DNA of 5,925 nucleotides from JAGLHV01 sp023132075 [NCBI: bacterium] (GTDB lineage: Bacteria; CBDUZB01; JAGLHV01). A program made the translations under genes and the position numbers. Shown here one piece after another: positions 1-5,925 of this stretch; position 1 is the stretch's first letter; each line of letters starts with the position of its first letter. The DNA lies in NCBI GenBank assembly GCA_023132075.1, contig JAGLYT010000104.1, forward strand, positions 1 through 5,925, written 5' to 3'. Under the pieces are notes generated by a model. That model saw nothing but the letters and a program-made list of their open reading frames with translations. It did not search any database and was not told the DNA's origin.

Positions 1-2
1 TC

Positions 3-20
3 TAAACCAATATAACCAAT
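3..20. repeat. Short direct repeat downstream of rmlA
   Basis: AACCAAT occurs twice in the same orientation, 9 bp apart (5-11 and 14-20), in the 30 nt left between the rmlA stop codon and the window edge. The 9-mer ATAACCAAT (12-20) reappears in reverse complement at 1145-1153, in the dyad over the rmlA -35 box. No terminator is seen in these 30 nt, so transcription may run on. Confidence 0.2.
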
Positions 21-30
21 TAAACGGTCT

Positions 31-1092
31 TTATATCACTTCCACCCTTGACCCATCTCCTACCATTATACGATAAGCTATCGGCTTGGTTTTAGATTTC
101 AAAATCTCCACATTTTGCCCAATCAAACTATCTTCGATTCTTTTTATATCTTTTATTTTACTCTTTTGTAAAATTATACTATGTTCTATTTCACTGTTTT
201 CTATTGTTACATCATAATAAACAGAACTAAAAGGTCCAACATAAGAATGAACAATTTTTGAGTTTTTTCCAATGATTACCGGACCCCGAATTACACTATC
301 AATTATTTCCGCCCCTTGTTCTATTACAACTTTACCATATATTTTAGAATTTTTGTCTATTTTACCTTCTATTTTTTTTGATAAAGTATCTAAAATTATT
401 CTATTTGCCTCTAATATGTCTTCCAACTTACCCGTATCCTTCCACCACCCATCAATAATATGCGGATGAACAGTAAATTTATGGTCTATTAAATATTGAA
501 TCGCATCGGTAATTTCTAATTCCCCCCGCCAAGATGGTTTTATGTTTTTCACTGCCTCGAAAATCGATTTATCAAACATATATACCCCAACCAGGGCTAA
601 ATCACTTTGGGGATTTTCAGGTTTTTCCACAAGTTTTAACACTTTCCCTTCTTTCAATTCCGCTACTCCAAATTGTTCCGGATGAGCAACCCGAGCCAAT
701 AAAATTTGCGAAGCAGGATGAGTTTTTCTAAATCTATCAACTAAAGAAACAATACCGTCTTTAATTAAATTATCTCCTAAAAACATAACAAAGTCATCGT
801 CATTGATAAATCCTTTGGCAATCTTTACTGCATGAGCTAAACCTAAGGGTGCTTCCTGTTCGATATAGGTTATTTTTACACCCCACTTAGAACCATCTCC
901 CAATGCTGCCCTGATTTCTTCTTTGGTATCACCTACCACTACCCCAACATCTTTAATCCCTGCTTCCTTTATTGATTCTATGGCATAAAAGAGAATCGGT
1001 TTATTGGCTATGGGAACAAGTTGTTTAGCATTGGTATGGGTAATGGGCCGTAAACGGGTTCCTTTTCCTCCGCTTAAAACTAAAGCCTTCAT
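31..1092 (-). CDS. rmlA: Glucose-1-phosphate thymidylyltransferase, long form (RmlA/RfbA type)
   Basis: Probable cytoplasmic enzyme joining dTTP and glucose-1-phosphate to give dTDP-glucose and pyrophosphate, the first step toward dTDP-rhamnose and other deoxysugars. The 353-residue protein opens with the nucleotidyltransferase loop GGKGTRLRPIT (residues 8-18). K23 follows in KQLVPIANKP, then Q79 and GLAHA (84-88) at the base-binding site, GDN with metal ligand D107, EKP (156-158) with the sugar-phosphate lysine K157, RGELEITDAI (189-198), and WWKDTG with the second metal ligand D219. From about residue 241 onward, isoleucine/valine-rich hexapeptide-like repeats predict a left-handed beta-helix domain. 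This separates the long form (about 355 residues) from the short RmlA (about 290). The ATG is preceded by AAAGGAAGGA ending 6 nt upstream. A sigma-70-like promoter lies in the 120-bp gap before it, which separates it from wzz. All catalytic residues I looked for are present. Whether the product feeds rhamnose or another sugar cannot be told, because no rmlB/C/D is in view. Confidence 0.93.
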   Translation of the reverse strand: MKALVLSGGKGTRLRPITHTNAKQLVPIANKPILFYAIESIKEAGIKDVGVVVGDTKEEIRAALGDGSKWGVKITYIEQEAPLGLAHAVKIAKGFINDDDFVMFLGDNLIKDGIVSLVDRFRKTHPASQILLARVAHPEQFGVAELKEGKVLKLVEKPENPQSDLALVGVYMFDKSIFEAVKNIKPSWRGELEITDAIQYLIDHKFTVHPHIIDGWWKDTGKLEDILEANRIILDTLSKKIEGKIDKNSKIYGKVVIEQGAEIIDSVIRGPVIIGKNSKIVHSYVGPFSSVYYDVTIENSEIEHSIILQKSKIKDIKRIEDSLIGQNVEILKSKTKPIAYRIMVGDGSRVEVI

Positions 1093-1127
1093 TATATATC
1101 CTTCCTTTATCTATTCCTACTTTTAAG

Positions 1128-1156
1128 ATTATAAATACTTTATTATTGGTTATCAC
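1128..1156 (-). promoter_or_regulatory. Putative sigma-70 promoter of rmlA
   Basis: Reading the minus strand, GTGATA (1156-1151; 4 of 6 matches to TTGACA) is followed by exactly 17 nt and then a perfect TATAAT (1133-1128). Transcription would start near 1121, giving a leader of roughly 28 nt that carries the Shine-Dalgarno AAAGGAAGGA. The hexamers, spacing and position fit a real promoter. In AT-rich DNA a TATAAT can arise by chance, so this is a prediction only. Confidence 0.5.
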
Positions 1157-1159
1157 CAA
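1146..1159. repeat. Inverted repeat TTGGT-N4-ACCAA overlapping the rmlA -35 element
   Basis: A perfect 5-bp dyad, TTGGT (1146-1150) and ACCAA (1155-1159) around a 4-nt centre, fully covers the -35 hexamer of the putative rmlA promoter. The placement suits an operator. The arms are short, so chance is possible. It is not a convincing terminator because the stem has only two G-C pairs. Confidence 0.3.
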
Positions 1160-1167
1160 ATTTTTAC

Positions 1168-1183
1168 GCAAACTAAAATTTGC
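1168..1183. repeat. Dyad GCAAA-N6-TTTGC in the wzz-rmlA gap
   Basis: A perfect 5-bp inverted repeat (arms 1168-1172 and 1179-1183) lies 30 nt past the wzz stop codon and about 12 bp upstream of the predicted rmlA -35 box. On the minus strand its core reads CAAATTTTAGTTTGC. A nearly identical string, CAAATTTTATTTGC, lies in the lptD-wzz gap at 2108-2121. It could be an operator half of a shared regulator, or a weak transcript-end hairpin. No U-tract follows in the direction of transcription, so a terminator is unlikely. Confidence 0.3.
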
Positions 1184-1212
1184 AACTACAAAAACTTGGA
1201 TGTTTCGAATAA

Positions 1213-2022
1213 TTAATTTTTATTCACGGGTTGTTCAAAATATTCAACAAGACCGGCCAATCCTAAACCTATAATTAATCCGACAAAGGCAGCAATCAAA
1301 ATATTTATTTTTTTTCTTGGAAGTATTGGAACACTGGATTTCATGGGAAGAGCAATTATACAAGAAGGCGTCGCCTCATAAGATTCTTCTAAGCGCTTTT
1401 CGTGCATTTCTACTTTTAATCTATTATATCGCTCTGAACTGCTTTCCAGATTTTGTATATATCCCTGGACAATATAAGCTTTAGCCTGGGAATCTGTTTG
1501 TTCGTTTCGCTTTATTTTCTTTTTAAGGTTTTTTATATTTTTTTCTATCTCTACCAATTGATTTTCAACACCGGAAATATATTCCTTTAAAAAAAATTTT
1601 CTTTCGTTAAACAAAAGTTCGTGCCGCTCTAAAATTACCTTCGCTACAAAACGAACTAATTCCAGTGCTTTCTCAGGAGTATTTCCTCTACCCTTTACTT
1701 CTAAAACATCTCCCACTTCCGATATATAAATTTTTCCTTTTATCCTTTCGATTTCTTTTTCTGTTACCGGCAAATTAAGTCTTTTGACTACATCACTTAA
1801 AACTGACTTTGTTTCAAAAACTTTCATAACAGTCTTTCCTGTTTCCAGCAATTCATCCCTTGCCTTACCAATCCTAATCATTACTCTTACTTCATACACT
1901 TTAGGCAAAGAAAAAGAAACCACCACACTAATTATAATACTGCTTAAAAATACACCTAAAATAATCTTCCATCTTTTTTTAATCATATTTAAATAATCCC
2001 TTAAATCAATCTCTTCTTCCAC
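1213..2022 (-). CDS. wzz: Wzz-type polysaccharide chain-length determinant
   Basis: Probable inner-membrane polysaccharide co-polymerase that sets the chain length of O-antigen or another surface glycan made by a Wzy polymerase. The 269-residue protein has the family layout. A short cytoplasmic start with IDLRDYLNMIKKRWK leads into membrane segment 1 (about 19-39). A mainly periplasmic domain follows, including the charged, coiled-coil-like stretch at about 140-215. A proline-rich lead (LPMKSSVPILPRKK, 225-238) enters membrane segment 2 (about 239-259), and a short tail ends the protein. No Walker motifs or tyrosine-kinase domain are present, so it is not a fused Wzc/BY-kinase. It is shorter than many Wzz proteins (about 325). 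The start is GTG, chosen because a perfect AGGAGG lies 10 nt upstream and the next ATG (residue 13) is inside the conserved N-terminal motif. It lies between lptD and rmlA, in keeping with surface-glycan synthesis. Confidence 0.88.
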   Translation of the reverse strand: MEEEIDLRDYLNMIKKRWKIILGVFLSSIIISVVVSFSLPKVYEVRVMIRIGKARDELLETGKTVMKVFETKSVLSDVVKRLNLPVTEKEIERIKGKIYISEVGDVLEVKGRGNTPEKALELVRFVAKVILERHELLFNERKFFLKEYISGVENQLVEIEKNIKNLKKKIKRNEQTDSQAKAYIVQGYIQNLESSSERYNRLKVEMHEKRLEESYEATPSCIIALPMKSSVPILPRKKINILIAAFVGLIIGLGLAGLVEYFEQPVNKN

Positions 2023-2032
2023 TATTATCTAT

Positions 2033-2038
2033 CCTCCT
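2033..2038 (-). promoter_or_regulatory. Ribosome binding site fixing the GTG start of wzz
   Basis: The minus strand reads AGGAGG here, the full anti-16S complement, followed by a 10-nt spacer and GTG at 2022-2020. No ATG lies at a suitable distance, so this site decides the start in favour of GTG. Confidence 0.75.
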
Positions 2039-2082
2039 CTATTAAAATAGTTGTAAATTTCATTCCATATTAATAATTTTTA

Positions 2083-2111
2083 ATTGTAACAAAAAGCCTT
2101 TAAAATTGCAA
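2083..2111 (-). promoter_or_regulatory. Putative sigma-70 promoter of wzz
   Basis: On the minus strand, TTGCAA (2111-2106; 4 of 6 matches to TTGACA), a 17-nt spacer and TACAAT (2088-2083; 5 of 6 matches to TATAAT) form a plausible promoter. Transcription would start near 2076, leaving a leader of about 53 nt with the AGGAGG site near its end. It would let wzz be made apart from lptD. The prediction rests on pattern matching in AT-rich DNA. Confidence 0.4.
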
Positions 2112-2121
2112 ATAAAATTTG
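2108..2121. repeat. Dyad CAAAT-N4-TTTG in the lptD-wzz gap
   Basis: The minus strand reads CAAATTTTATTTGC, a short dyad (CAAAT / ATTTG around TTT) that overlaps the -35 box of the predicted wzz promoter and starts about 12 nt after the lptD stop. It differs by one inserted base from the dyad in the wzz-rmlA gap (1168-1182). It is a candidate shared operator. It is A/T-rich and short, so this is weak evidence. Confidence 0.3.
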
Positions 2122-2133
2122 TTCACATATATT

Positions 2134-4176
2134 TTAATAACTTTTTGTTCTGAAATCCCACTCATTTTGTTCAACATTATGATGTACGCCTAATTTTCTG
2201 TTCGGAAAAACCTTAAGATTTAACATAAGCCAGATTTCTTCATCATACGCTCTTTTTTTCCAGGAAACCCATGCCTCCCAACAATGTAAATCCTTCCAAA
2301 TAATAATTTCCTTTTCAGTTGGTTTTGAAGTATTTATTTCACTAAAACAAAAATCATATCGTAAATTCCCCTCCAATTTTAATTTTTTGGGAATCAACCA
2401 AAATCCTATCCCCGTATTTACATCTATCATATTTAAATTGTAAGACAAATAATTAAACCGTTCTTTAACATACCATCTCTCATTCTTTTCCCATAAAAAT
2501 TCTCCCTGTAAAGAATGATTTTCTCCTTCATTTATGTCATAAATATCTTTAAAATAAACCTTTTTAAGGTAACTTTCTTTTTGAGGAGAAATAAATTGCA
2601 ACTCAGCTATTAAATTATCCATTTTGCCTTCCAATATTCCTCTAAAATTATATCCTGTACTAATAATAAAATTAGTATAAGAATTAAATCTGAATAAATT
2701 CCTGTTCGATAATTTGTCCAATGGTTCTATGTTTTGAGCACACCCGTCTTTTTTGTATAATGTATCTTCTAAATCATAAATCACATCCATATCCAGCCAC
2801 CAGACAGGATGGATTCTTAAATTAGTTCTGGTATCATACTGATTATGATGACATTCATCTTCCAGAAATTGATGAAAGTCTACTTCAGGGGTTAACCTCA
2901 TATATCTATTTAAAGGAAATCCACTGGTTAAACCCAGCTTTGCATCGGCAGAAAACAAGTAATGACCTATTTCAGAAGTATAATAGTTTTGAGCATTTAA
3001 AGAACCTCTCCAATAAAGAGGGATATTTTTTATAGAAATCAATTTCCGGGGAAAACCGGACAAACTAAACTCAGGGGAATAGACATATTCTTTTTCAAAA
3101 GAATCATCTTCCCAATGGTCTTTCCTCTTCATTGCAATTGTAGCCTGATACACATCTCTGTTTAAGGTTAAAGATACATGTGACTTTAACTCTTCATTTA
3201 CCCTCGCTTCGTTATACCCATAATTAAACAAGTCCCCCTCATCGGGTGTAATCTCGCTGGGACTATCAATAAATTTATACTCATCATTAAACAAGCGATC
3301 ACTCATAAAGTTTAAATCCGCTGTCCCGGTTAAAGATTGATTAATTCTATGCCAGTGAGAAAACCGACTATTCCATCTTTCAGTTTCAATATCTTTTTCT
3401 TTAATATGATAAACATAAAATGAACCTTTTGTCACTTCCGGCACATCATAATCAAATTCCAATCCAACTCCCACACCTTTTTCACTCATCCAATCCAAAT
3501 AAACTTTTCCATAAGTGTATAAACTTAAAGGATAACCGAATTTAGTTTTAACAAAAGTCCCTTGTTCAGTATTAGAACCAACACGCATATCTAATTTATA
3601 TTTTCGTTTTTTTAATGACTGAATATAAAAAGGTAAATATAAAATCGGCACTTTACCCACATAAAAAAGCACATTATAAGCAACAATTTTCCTTTCGGGA
3701 TAAATAACGATTTTCTTGCTATGTAAAGAATAATGCGGTGAATCTAAATCACAGGTGGTAAAAAACCCTCCGTAGATTATAATCTTTTCAGGACCTTTTT
3801 TTTCTATTTTCGGCCCTCCGCAATACCAGGGATGAGTAGAAAACTTTGCATTATCAATTTTACCTTCTTTGGTCTCTAAATTGTACTCCATCGTCTCTCC
3901 GAAAAATGTCCCCTGTATATCTTTTAAAATTACTTTTCCTTTGGCCTGTATTTTTTTTTCCTCGGTATTAAAAGCAGCTTCATTACAATTAAGTTGTACA
4001 TCACCATAATTAATTGTTATGTTTCCTTTGGCATAAATATCTTTTGAATCTTCATCATATTCCACATAATCAGCACGAAAATGAATAGCCTCATTCTCTT
4101 CACTATATCCATTTATTACTGCTATAAAAATAAAAATAGCCATTAAAAAAATGGCTATGTACTCTTTTCTTTTCAT
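2134..4176 (-). CDS. lptD: LptD-type LPS-assembly outer-membrane protein
   Basis: Probable outer-membrane translocon that receives lipopolysaccharide from the periplasmic Lpt bridge and inserts it into the outer leaflet. The 680-residue protein starts with a signal peptide (hydrophobic core about 7-21, likely cleavage near S25). An LptA/OstA-like beta-jellyroll follows (about 28-140: YVEYDEDSKDIYAKGNI, IQAKGKVILKD, GTFFGETMEYN). Next is the family junction, with TTCDLDSPHYS (140-150), KKIVIYPERKIVAYNV and VPILYLPFYIQSL (176-188). The remainder (about 190-680) is rich in alternating aromatic and polar residues, as in a beta-barrel. Near the end are DLHCWEAWVSW (629-639), which I match to the Cys-containing end region of LptD, and LNLKVFPNRKLGV. 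The last residue is tyrosine, as the aromatic end of outer-membrane proteins requires. It is shorter than E. coli LptD (784). The ATG has AAGGA 8 nt upstream. It starts 43 bp after the ROK kinase, probably on the same transcript. No LptE or other Lpt gene is in view. Confidence 0.9.
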   Translation of the reverse strand: MKRKEYIAIFLMAIFIFIAVINGYSEENEAIHFRADYVEYDEDSKDIYAKGNITINYGDVQLNCNEAAFNTEEKKIQAKGKVILKDIQGTFFGETMEYNLETKEGKIDNAKFSTHPWYCGGPKIEKKGPEKIIIYGGFFTTCDLDSPHYSLHSKKIVIYPERKIVAYNVLFYVGKVPILYLPFYIQSLKKRKYKLDMRVGSNTEQGTFVKTKFGYPLSLYTYGKVYLDWMSEKGVGVGLEFDYDVPEVTKGSFYVYHIKEKDIETERWNSRFSHWHRINQSLTGTADLNFMSDRLFNDEYKFIDSPSEITPDEGDLFNYGYNEARVNEELKSHVSLTLNRDVYQATIAMKRKDHWEDDSFEKEYVYSPEFSLSGFPRKLISIKNIPLYWRGSLNAQNYYTSEIGHYLFSADAKLGLTSGFPLNRYMRLTPEVDFHQFLEDECHHNQYDTRTNLRIHPVWWLDMDVIYDLEDTLYKKDGCAQNIEPLDKLSNRNLFRFNSYTNFIISTGYNFRGILEGKMDNLIAELQFISPQKESYLKKVYFKDIYDINEGENHSLQGEFLWEKNERWYVKERFNYLSYNLNMIDVNTGIGFWLIPKKLKLEGNLRYDFCFSEINTSKPTEKEIIIWKDLHCWEAWVSWKKRAYDEEIWLMLNLKVFPNRKLGVHHNVEQNEWDFRTKSY
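4136..4158 (-). repeat. Perfect 8-bp inverted repeat inside the lptD signal-peptide region
   Basis: ATAGCCAT (4136-4143) and ATGGCTAT (4151-4158) are exact reverse complements around a 7-nt loop (U-rich in the mRNA). In the lptD mRNA the stem begins at about nucleotide 19 of the coding sequence, just beyond the initiating ribosome's footprint. It encodes the hydrophobic IAIFLMAI run, so it may simply reflect repeated Ala-Ile codons. It could also tune early translation. Confidence 0.45.
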
Positions 4177-4219
4177 TTAAATTTTCCTTAAGTCCATATT
4201 TTGAATTGAAAAAATCCTA

Positions 4220-5167
4220 TCAAGAGAAAAGCAGTGAGGCTCCGATTACTCCGGCATCTTCTTTTAACCTACTATAAACCACTCTTACCATTCCGGGTGA
4301 TTTACCAAAAATTCTTTTCTTTAAAGTATCTTTTAAGGAATCAAATAAAACTTCTCCTGCTTTAGAAACTCCACCGCAAATTACAATCATCTCTAAGTCC
4401 AGAAGATTAATTACGCTGGCTAAAACAATCCCTAAATACTCCCCTGTTTCCGCCCAAATTTCTTTAGACAGCTTATCTCCCTGCCTTGCCTCTCTTTCTA
4501 AGAGATAAGGGGTTATTTTGGACCAATCCCCGGATACTTTATCCCGAATACTGGTCTTCTCTCCTTTTTTTATTTTCTTTATTGCTCTCTCTACAATATA
4601 TGGCGCCCCCACATATCTTTCCAGGCAACCATAACTACCACAATTACATTTTAATCCTTTAGGAAACAAGGTCATATGACCTAATTCTCCCGCTTTCCCT
4701 TTCCAGCCATGATAAATCTTTTTATTAAGAATAATCCCTCCGCCCACACCCGTACCTAAAGTTACACAGATTAAATTATCCACCCCTTTAGCCGGCCCTA
4801 ATTGATGCATATACCAGGCAGCAGCATTAGCATCATTCTCTAGACTTATAGGTAAATTAATTTTCTTCTTTATTTTAGCAACCAGAGGAATATTTTCCCA
4901 GAACAGATTGGGTGAAAACCAAATTCTCCCCCTTCGATGATCAATTTCACCCGCAGCTCCAATTCCTACACCGTTTAATTTGTTAGGAGGAACATCTTTC
5001 ATGATTTTCTTAATTAATATAATTACCCGATTAATTATTTCATCGGGTCCTTCCGACACCCGGGTTGGAACCTTTACTTTTTTTATAATATTTCCTTTAT
5101 TATCCACCAACGCAACTTCAATATTGGTCCCCCCCAAATCCACGCCAATAGTATACTTTTTTTTCAT
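4220..5167 (-). CDS. ROK-family sugar kinase, probable glucokinase
   Basis: Probable cytoplasmic kinase transferring phosphate from ATP to the 6-hydroxyl of glucose or a related hexose. The 315-residue protein is full length for ROK kinases (about 300-320). DLGGTN (10-15) forms the ATP phosphate loop. ENDANAAAW (110-118) contains the catalytic base D112. LGTGVGGG (137-144) is the second phosphate-binding loop. ELGHM (161-165) carries the ROK ExGH sugar and zinc residues E161 and H164. CNCGSYGCLE (174-183) supplies the structural zinc cysteines C174, C176 and C181. ICGG (263-266) closes the nucleotide site. No N-terminal helix-turn-helix is present, so this is a kinase and not a ROK repressor. 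ATG is preceded by AAAGGG 6 nt upstream. The 59-bp spacer from the sugar-transport ATPase lacks a clear promoter, so co-transcription is likely. The pairing suits a sugar-uptake role. Glucose is the best guess, but ManNAc, GlcNAc or fructose kinases share these motifs, so I give no symbol. Confidence 0.92.
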   Translation of the reverse strand: MKKKYTIGVDLGGTNIEVALVDNKGNIIKKVKVPTRVSEGPDEIINRVIILIKKIMKDVPPNKLNGVGIGAAGEIDHRRGRIWFSPNLFWENIPLVAKIKKKINLPISLENDANAAAWYMHQLGPAKGVDNLICVTLGTGVGGGIILNKKIYHGWKGKAGELGHMTLFPKGLKCNCGSYGCLERYVGAPYIVERAIKKIKKGEKTSIRDKVSGDWSKITPYLLEREARQGDKLSKEIWAETGEYLGIVLASVINLLDLEMIVICGGVSKAGEVLFDSLKDTLKKRIFGKSPGMVRVVYSRLKEDAGVIGASLLFS

Positions 5168-5226
5168 CTTTTTCCCTTTCTTCTCTCCGTTGTCGGCTAA
5201 AAAAAATTAATTATTTTTCTTCTTTC

Positions 5227-5925
5227 CTATATTATCTTTACAGCTTTTTCTGAGTCCATATCATTAAAATTCTTTATCTTATCCCTATCAAAAATATGAA
5301 TTTTTTTCATATCAAATACTAACTCAATTTTTTGGCCCACCTTAGCTTTATTCTTGGAATCTACCCTGCTAACAAAAAGGTCCTTTCCCTGGCTGGTACG
5401 CATATGCAAATAAATTTCCGCTCCCAATGGCTCTATCAACTCCACAGTGGCAATTATGGTATTATCTTCCGTGGCATCAAGAGCATAAAGTTTATCATAA
5501 ATATCCTCTGCCCTTACACCCAAAATTATTTTTTTATTCAAATAAGGATGAATATCTTTTTCCATTTTTTCCATTATTTTTACTTTAAAGGTGCCTTCAT
5601 CCAAATAAATTCCTTTTTTCTCTTTTAGAACCTTACATTCCATAAAATTCATGGGAGGACTACCAATAAATCCTGCTACAAACTTATTTTCCGGTTCTTT
5701 GTATAAAACCATAGGAATATCTACCTGTTGAATTAAACCTTTTTTCATTACCACAATTTTGTCCCCCATAGTCATTGCCTCTACCTGGTCATGAGTAACA
5801 TAAATCATCGTGGTTTGTAAGGCATTATGTAATTTAACCAATTCCGCCCTCATTTCCATTCTGAGTTTTGCATCTAAATTAGATAATGGTTCATCAAAAA
5901 GAAATACTTTTGGTTTTCTGACAAT
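5227..5925 (-). CDS. Sugar ABC-transporter ATP-binding protein (MalK/UgpC/MsmX type), N-terminus beyond the window
   Basis: Cytoplasmic ATPase subunit of a CUT1-type carbohydrate importer. The reading frame is open to the window edge, so 232 C-terminal residues are seen of an expected 360-370. The Walker A, Q-loop and LSGGQ signature lie outside. The visible part begins with the Walker B segment VFLFDEP (residues 7-13, base E12) and the D-loop SNLDAKLR (15-22), which lie upstream of the first in-frame ATG at 5859 and show that this ATG is internal. [14 protein letters not shown] (42-55) holds the switch histidine H45. FIGSPPMNF (86-94) is the family hallmark at the end of the ATPase domain. 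The rest is the OB-fold regulatory region with GVRAEDI (136-142), as in MalK and the multi-sugar ATPases. No permease or binding-protein gene follows, so it may serve several permeases as MsmX does (inference). It ends in TAG, 59 bp before the ROK kinase. Confidence 0.93.
   Translation of the reverse strand: MVRKPKVFLFDEPLSNLDAKLRMEMRAELVKLHNALQTTMIYVTHDQVEAMTMGDKIVVMKKGLIQQVDIPMVLYKEPENKFVAGFIGSPPMNFMECKVLKEKKGIYLDEGTFKVKIMEKMEKDIHPYLNKKIILGVRAEDIYDKLYALDATEDNTIIATVELIEPLGAEIYLHMRTSQGKDLFVSRVDSKNKAKVGQKIELVFDMKKIHIFDRDKIKNFNDMDSEKAVKII

Noticed and set aside
272-731. Two 65-residue plus-strand open frames opposite rmlA
   Set aside because: Both are antisense shadows of conserved nucleotidyltransferase sequence with no recognisable domain.
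1784-1996. Plus-strand open frame with a hydrophobic tail opposite wzz
   Set aside because: It is the reverse reading of the first membrane segment and adjacent region of wzz. The apparent hydrophobicity follows from the antisense of that segment.
4177-4219. Promoter or terminator between the ROK kinase and lptD
   Set aside because: The 43 bp hold only the lptD Shine-Dalgarno. I found no hexamer pair with acceptable spacing and no G-C stem.
4980-5210. 76-residue plus-strand open frame opposite the start of the ROK kinase
   Set aside because: It is antisense to the conserved ATP-binding region. The phenylalanine-rich sequence is the complement of lysine-rich codons.
5195-5220. A/T-only hairpin with a T-run after the ABC ATPase stop codon
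   Set aside because: AAAAAT/ATTTTT arms with no G-C pair would not make a stable intrinsic terminator, and the T-run is part of a general A/T tract.
5332-5628. 98-residue plus-strand open frame opposite the ABC ATPase
   Set aside because: It lies wholly within a well-supported gene on the other strand, has no family resemblance that I recognise, and reads as the antisense of conserved ATPase sequence.
5227-5859. Taking the ATG at 5859 as the start of the ABC ATPase
   Set aside because: The frame stays open to the window edge and encodes Walker B and D-loop motifs upstream of that ATG, so the gene is cut by the window and the ATG is internal.

Overview
The window is a stretch of AT-rich bacterial DNA (roughly one third G+C by eye) in which all five genes lie on the minus strand. 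In transcription order, from high to low coordinates, they are: the 3' part of a MalK/UgpC/MsmX-type sugar ABC-transporter ATPase (cut by the window edge), a ROK-family sugar kinase (probable glucokinase), an LptD-type outer-membrane LPS-assembly protein, a Wzz-type polysaccharide chain-length determinant, and a long-form glucose-1-phosphate thymidylyltransferase (RmlA type). LptD and Wzz indicate a diderm (outer-membrane-bearing) bacterium. The low G+C and the LptD sequence, which matches the family's signatures but is not close to E. coli LptD, suggest a non-proteobacterial and perhaps uncultured lineage. I cannot fix the phylum from sequence alone.

Layout: 5925-5227 ATPase; 5226-5168 spacer; 5167-4220 ROK kinase; 4219-4177 spacer; 4176-2134 lptD; 2133-2023 spacer; 2022-1213 wzz (GTG start with a perfect AGGAGG); 1212-1093 spacer; 1092-31 rmlA; 30-1 downstream sequence. 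The two shorter spacers (59 and 43 bp) show no convincing promoter or terminator, so the ATPase, kinase and lptD look like one transcription unit. The two longer spacers (111 and 120 bp) each contain a good sigma-70-like promoter reading into the next gene (TTGCAA-N17-TACAAT before wzz, GTGATA-N17-TATAAT before rmlA). Each also contains a near-identical AT-rich dyad. The polysaccharide genes may therefore be transcribed, and perhaps controlled, separately from the upstream genes. No gap between genes exceeds 300 bases.

How the genes could work together (inference): the ATPase powers sugar import and the ROK kinase phosphorylates the hexose. After isomerisation to glucose-1-phosphate by an enzyme not encoded here, RmlA makes dTDP-glucose, the precursor of dTDP-deoxysugars used in surface glycans. 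Wzz sets the glycan chain length in the inner membrane, and LptD inserts lipopolysaccharide into the outer leaflet of the outer membrane.

I see no mobile element, CRISPR array, RNA gene, broken gene or plainly novel system. The most useful second-look items are the apparently conserved minimal disulfide pair in the divergent LptD, the shared dyads next to the two putative promoters, and a perfect hairpin in the lptD signal-peptide coding region.
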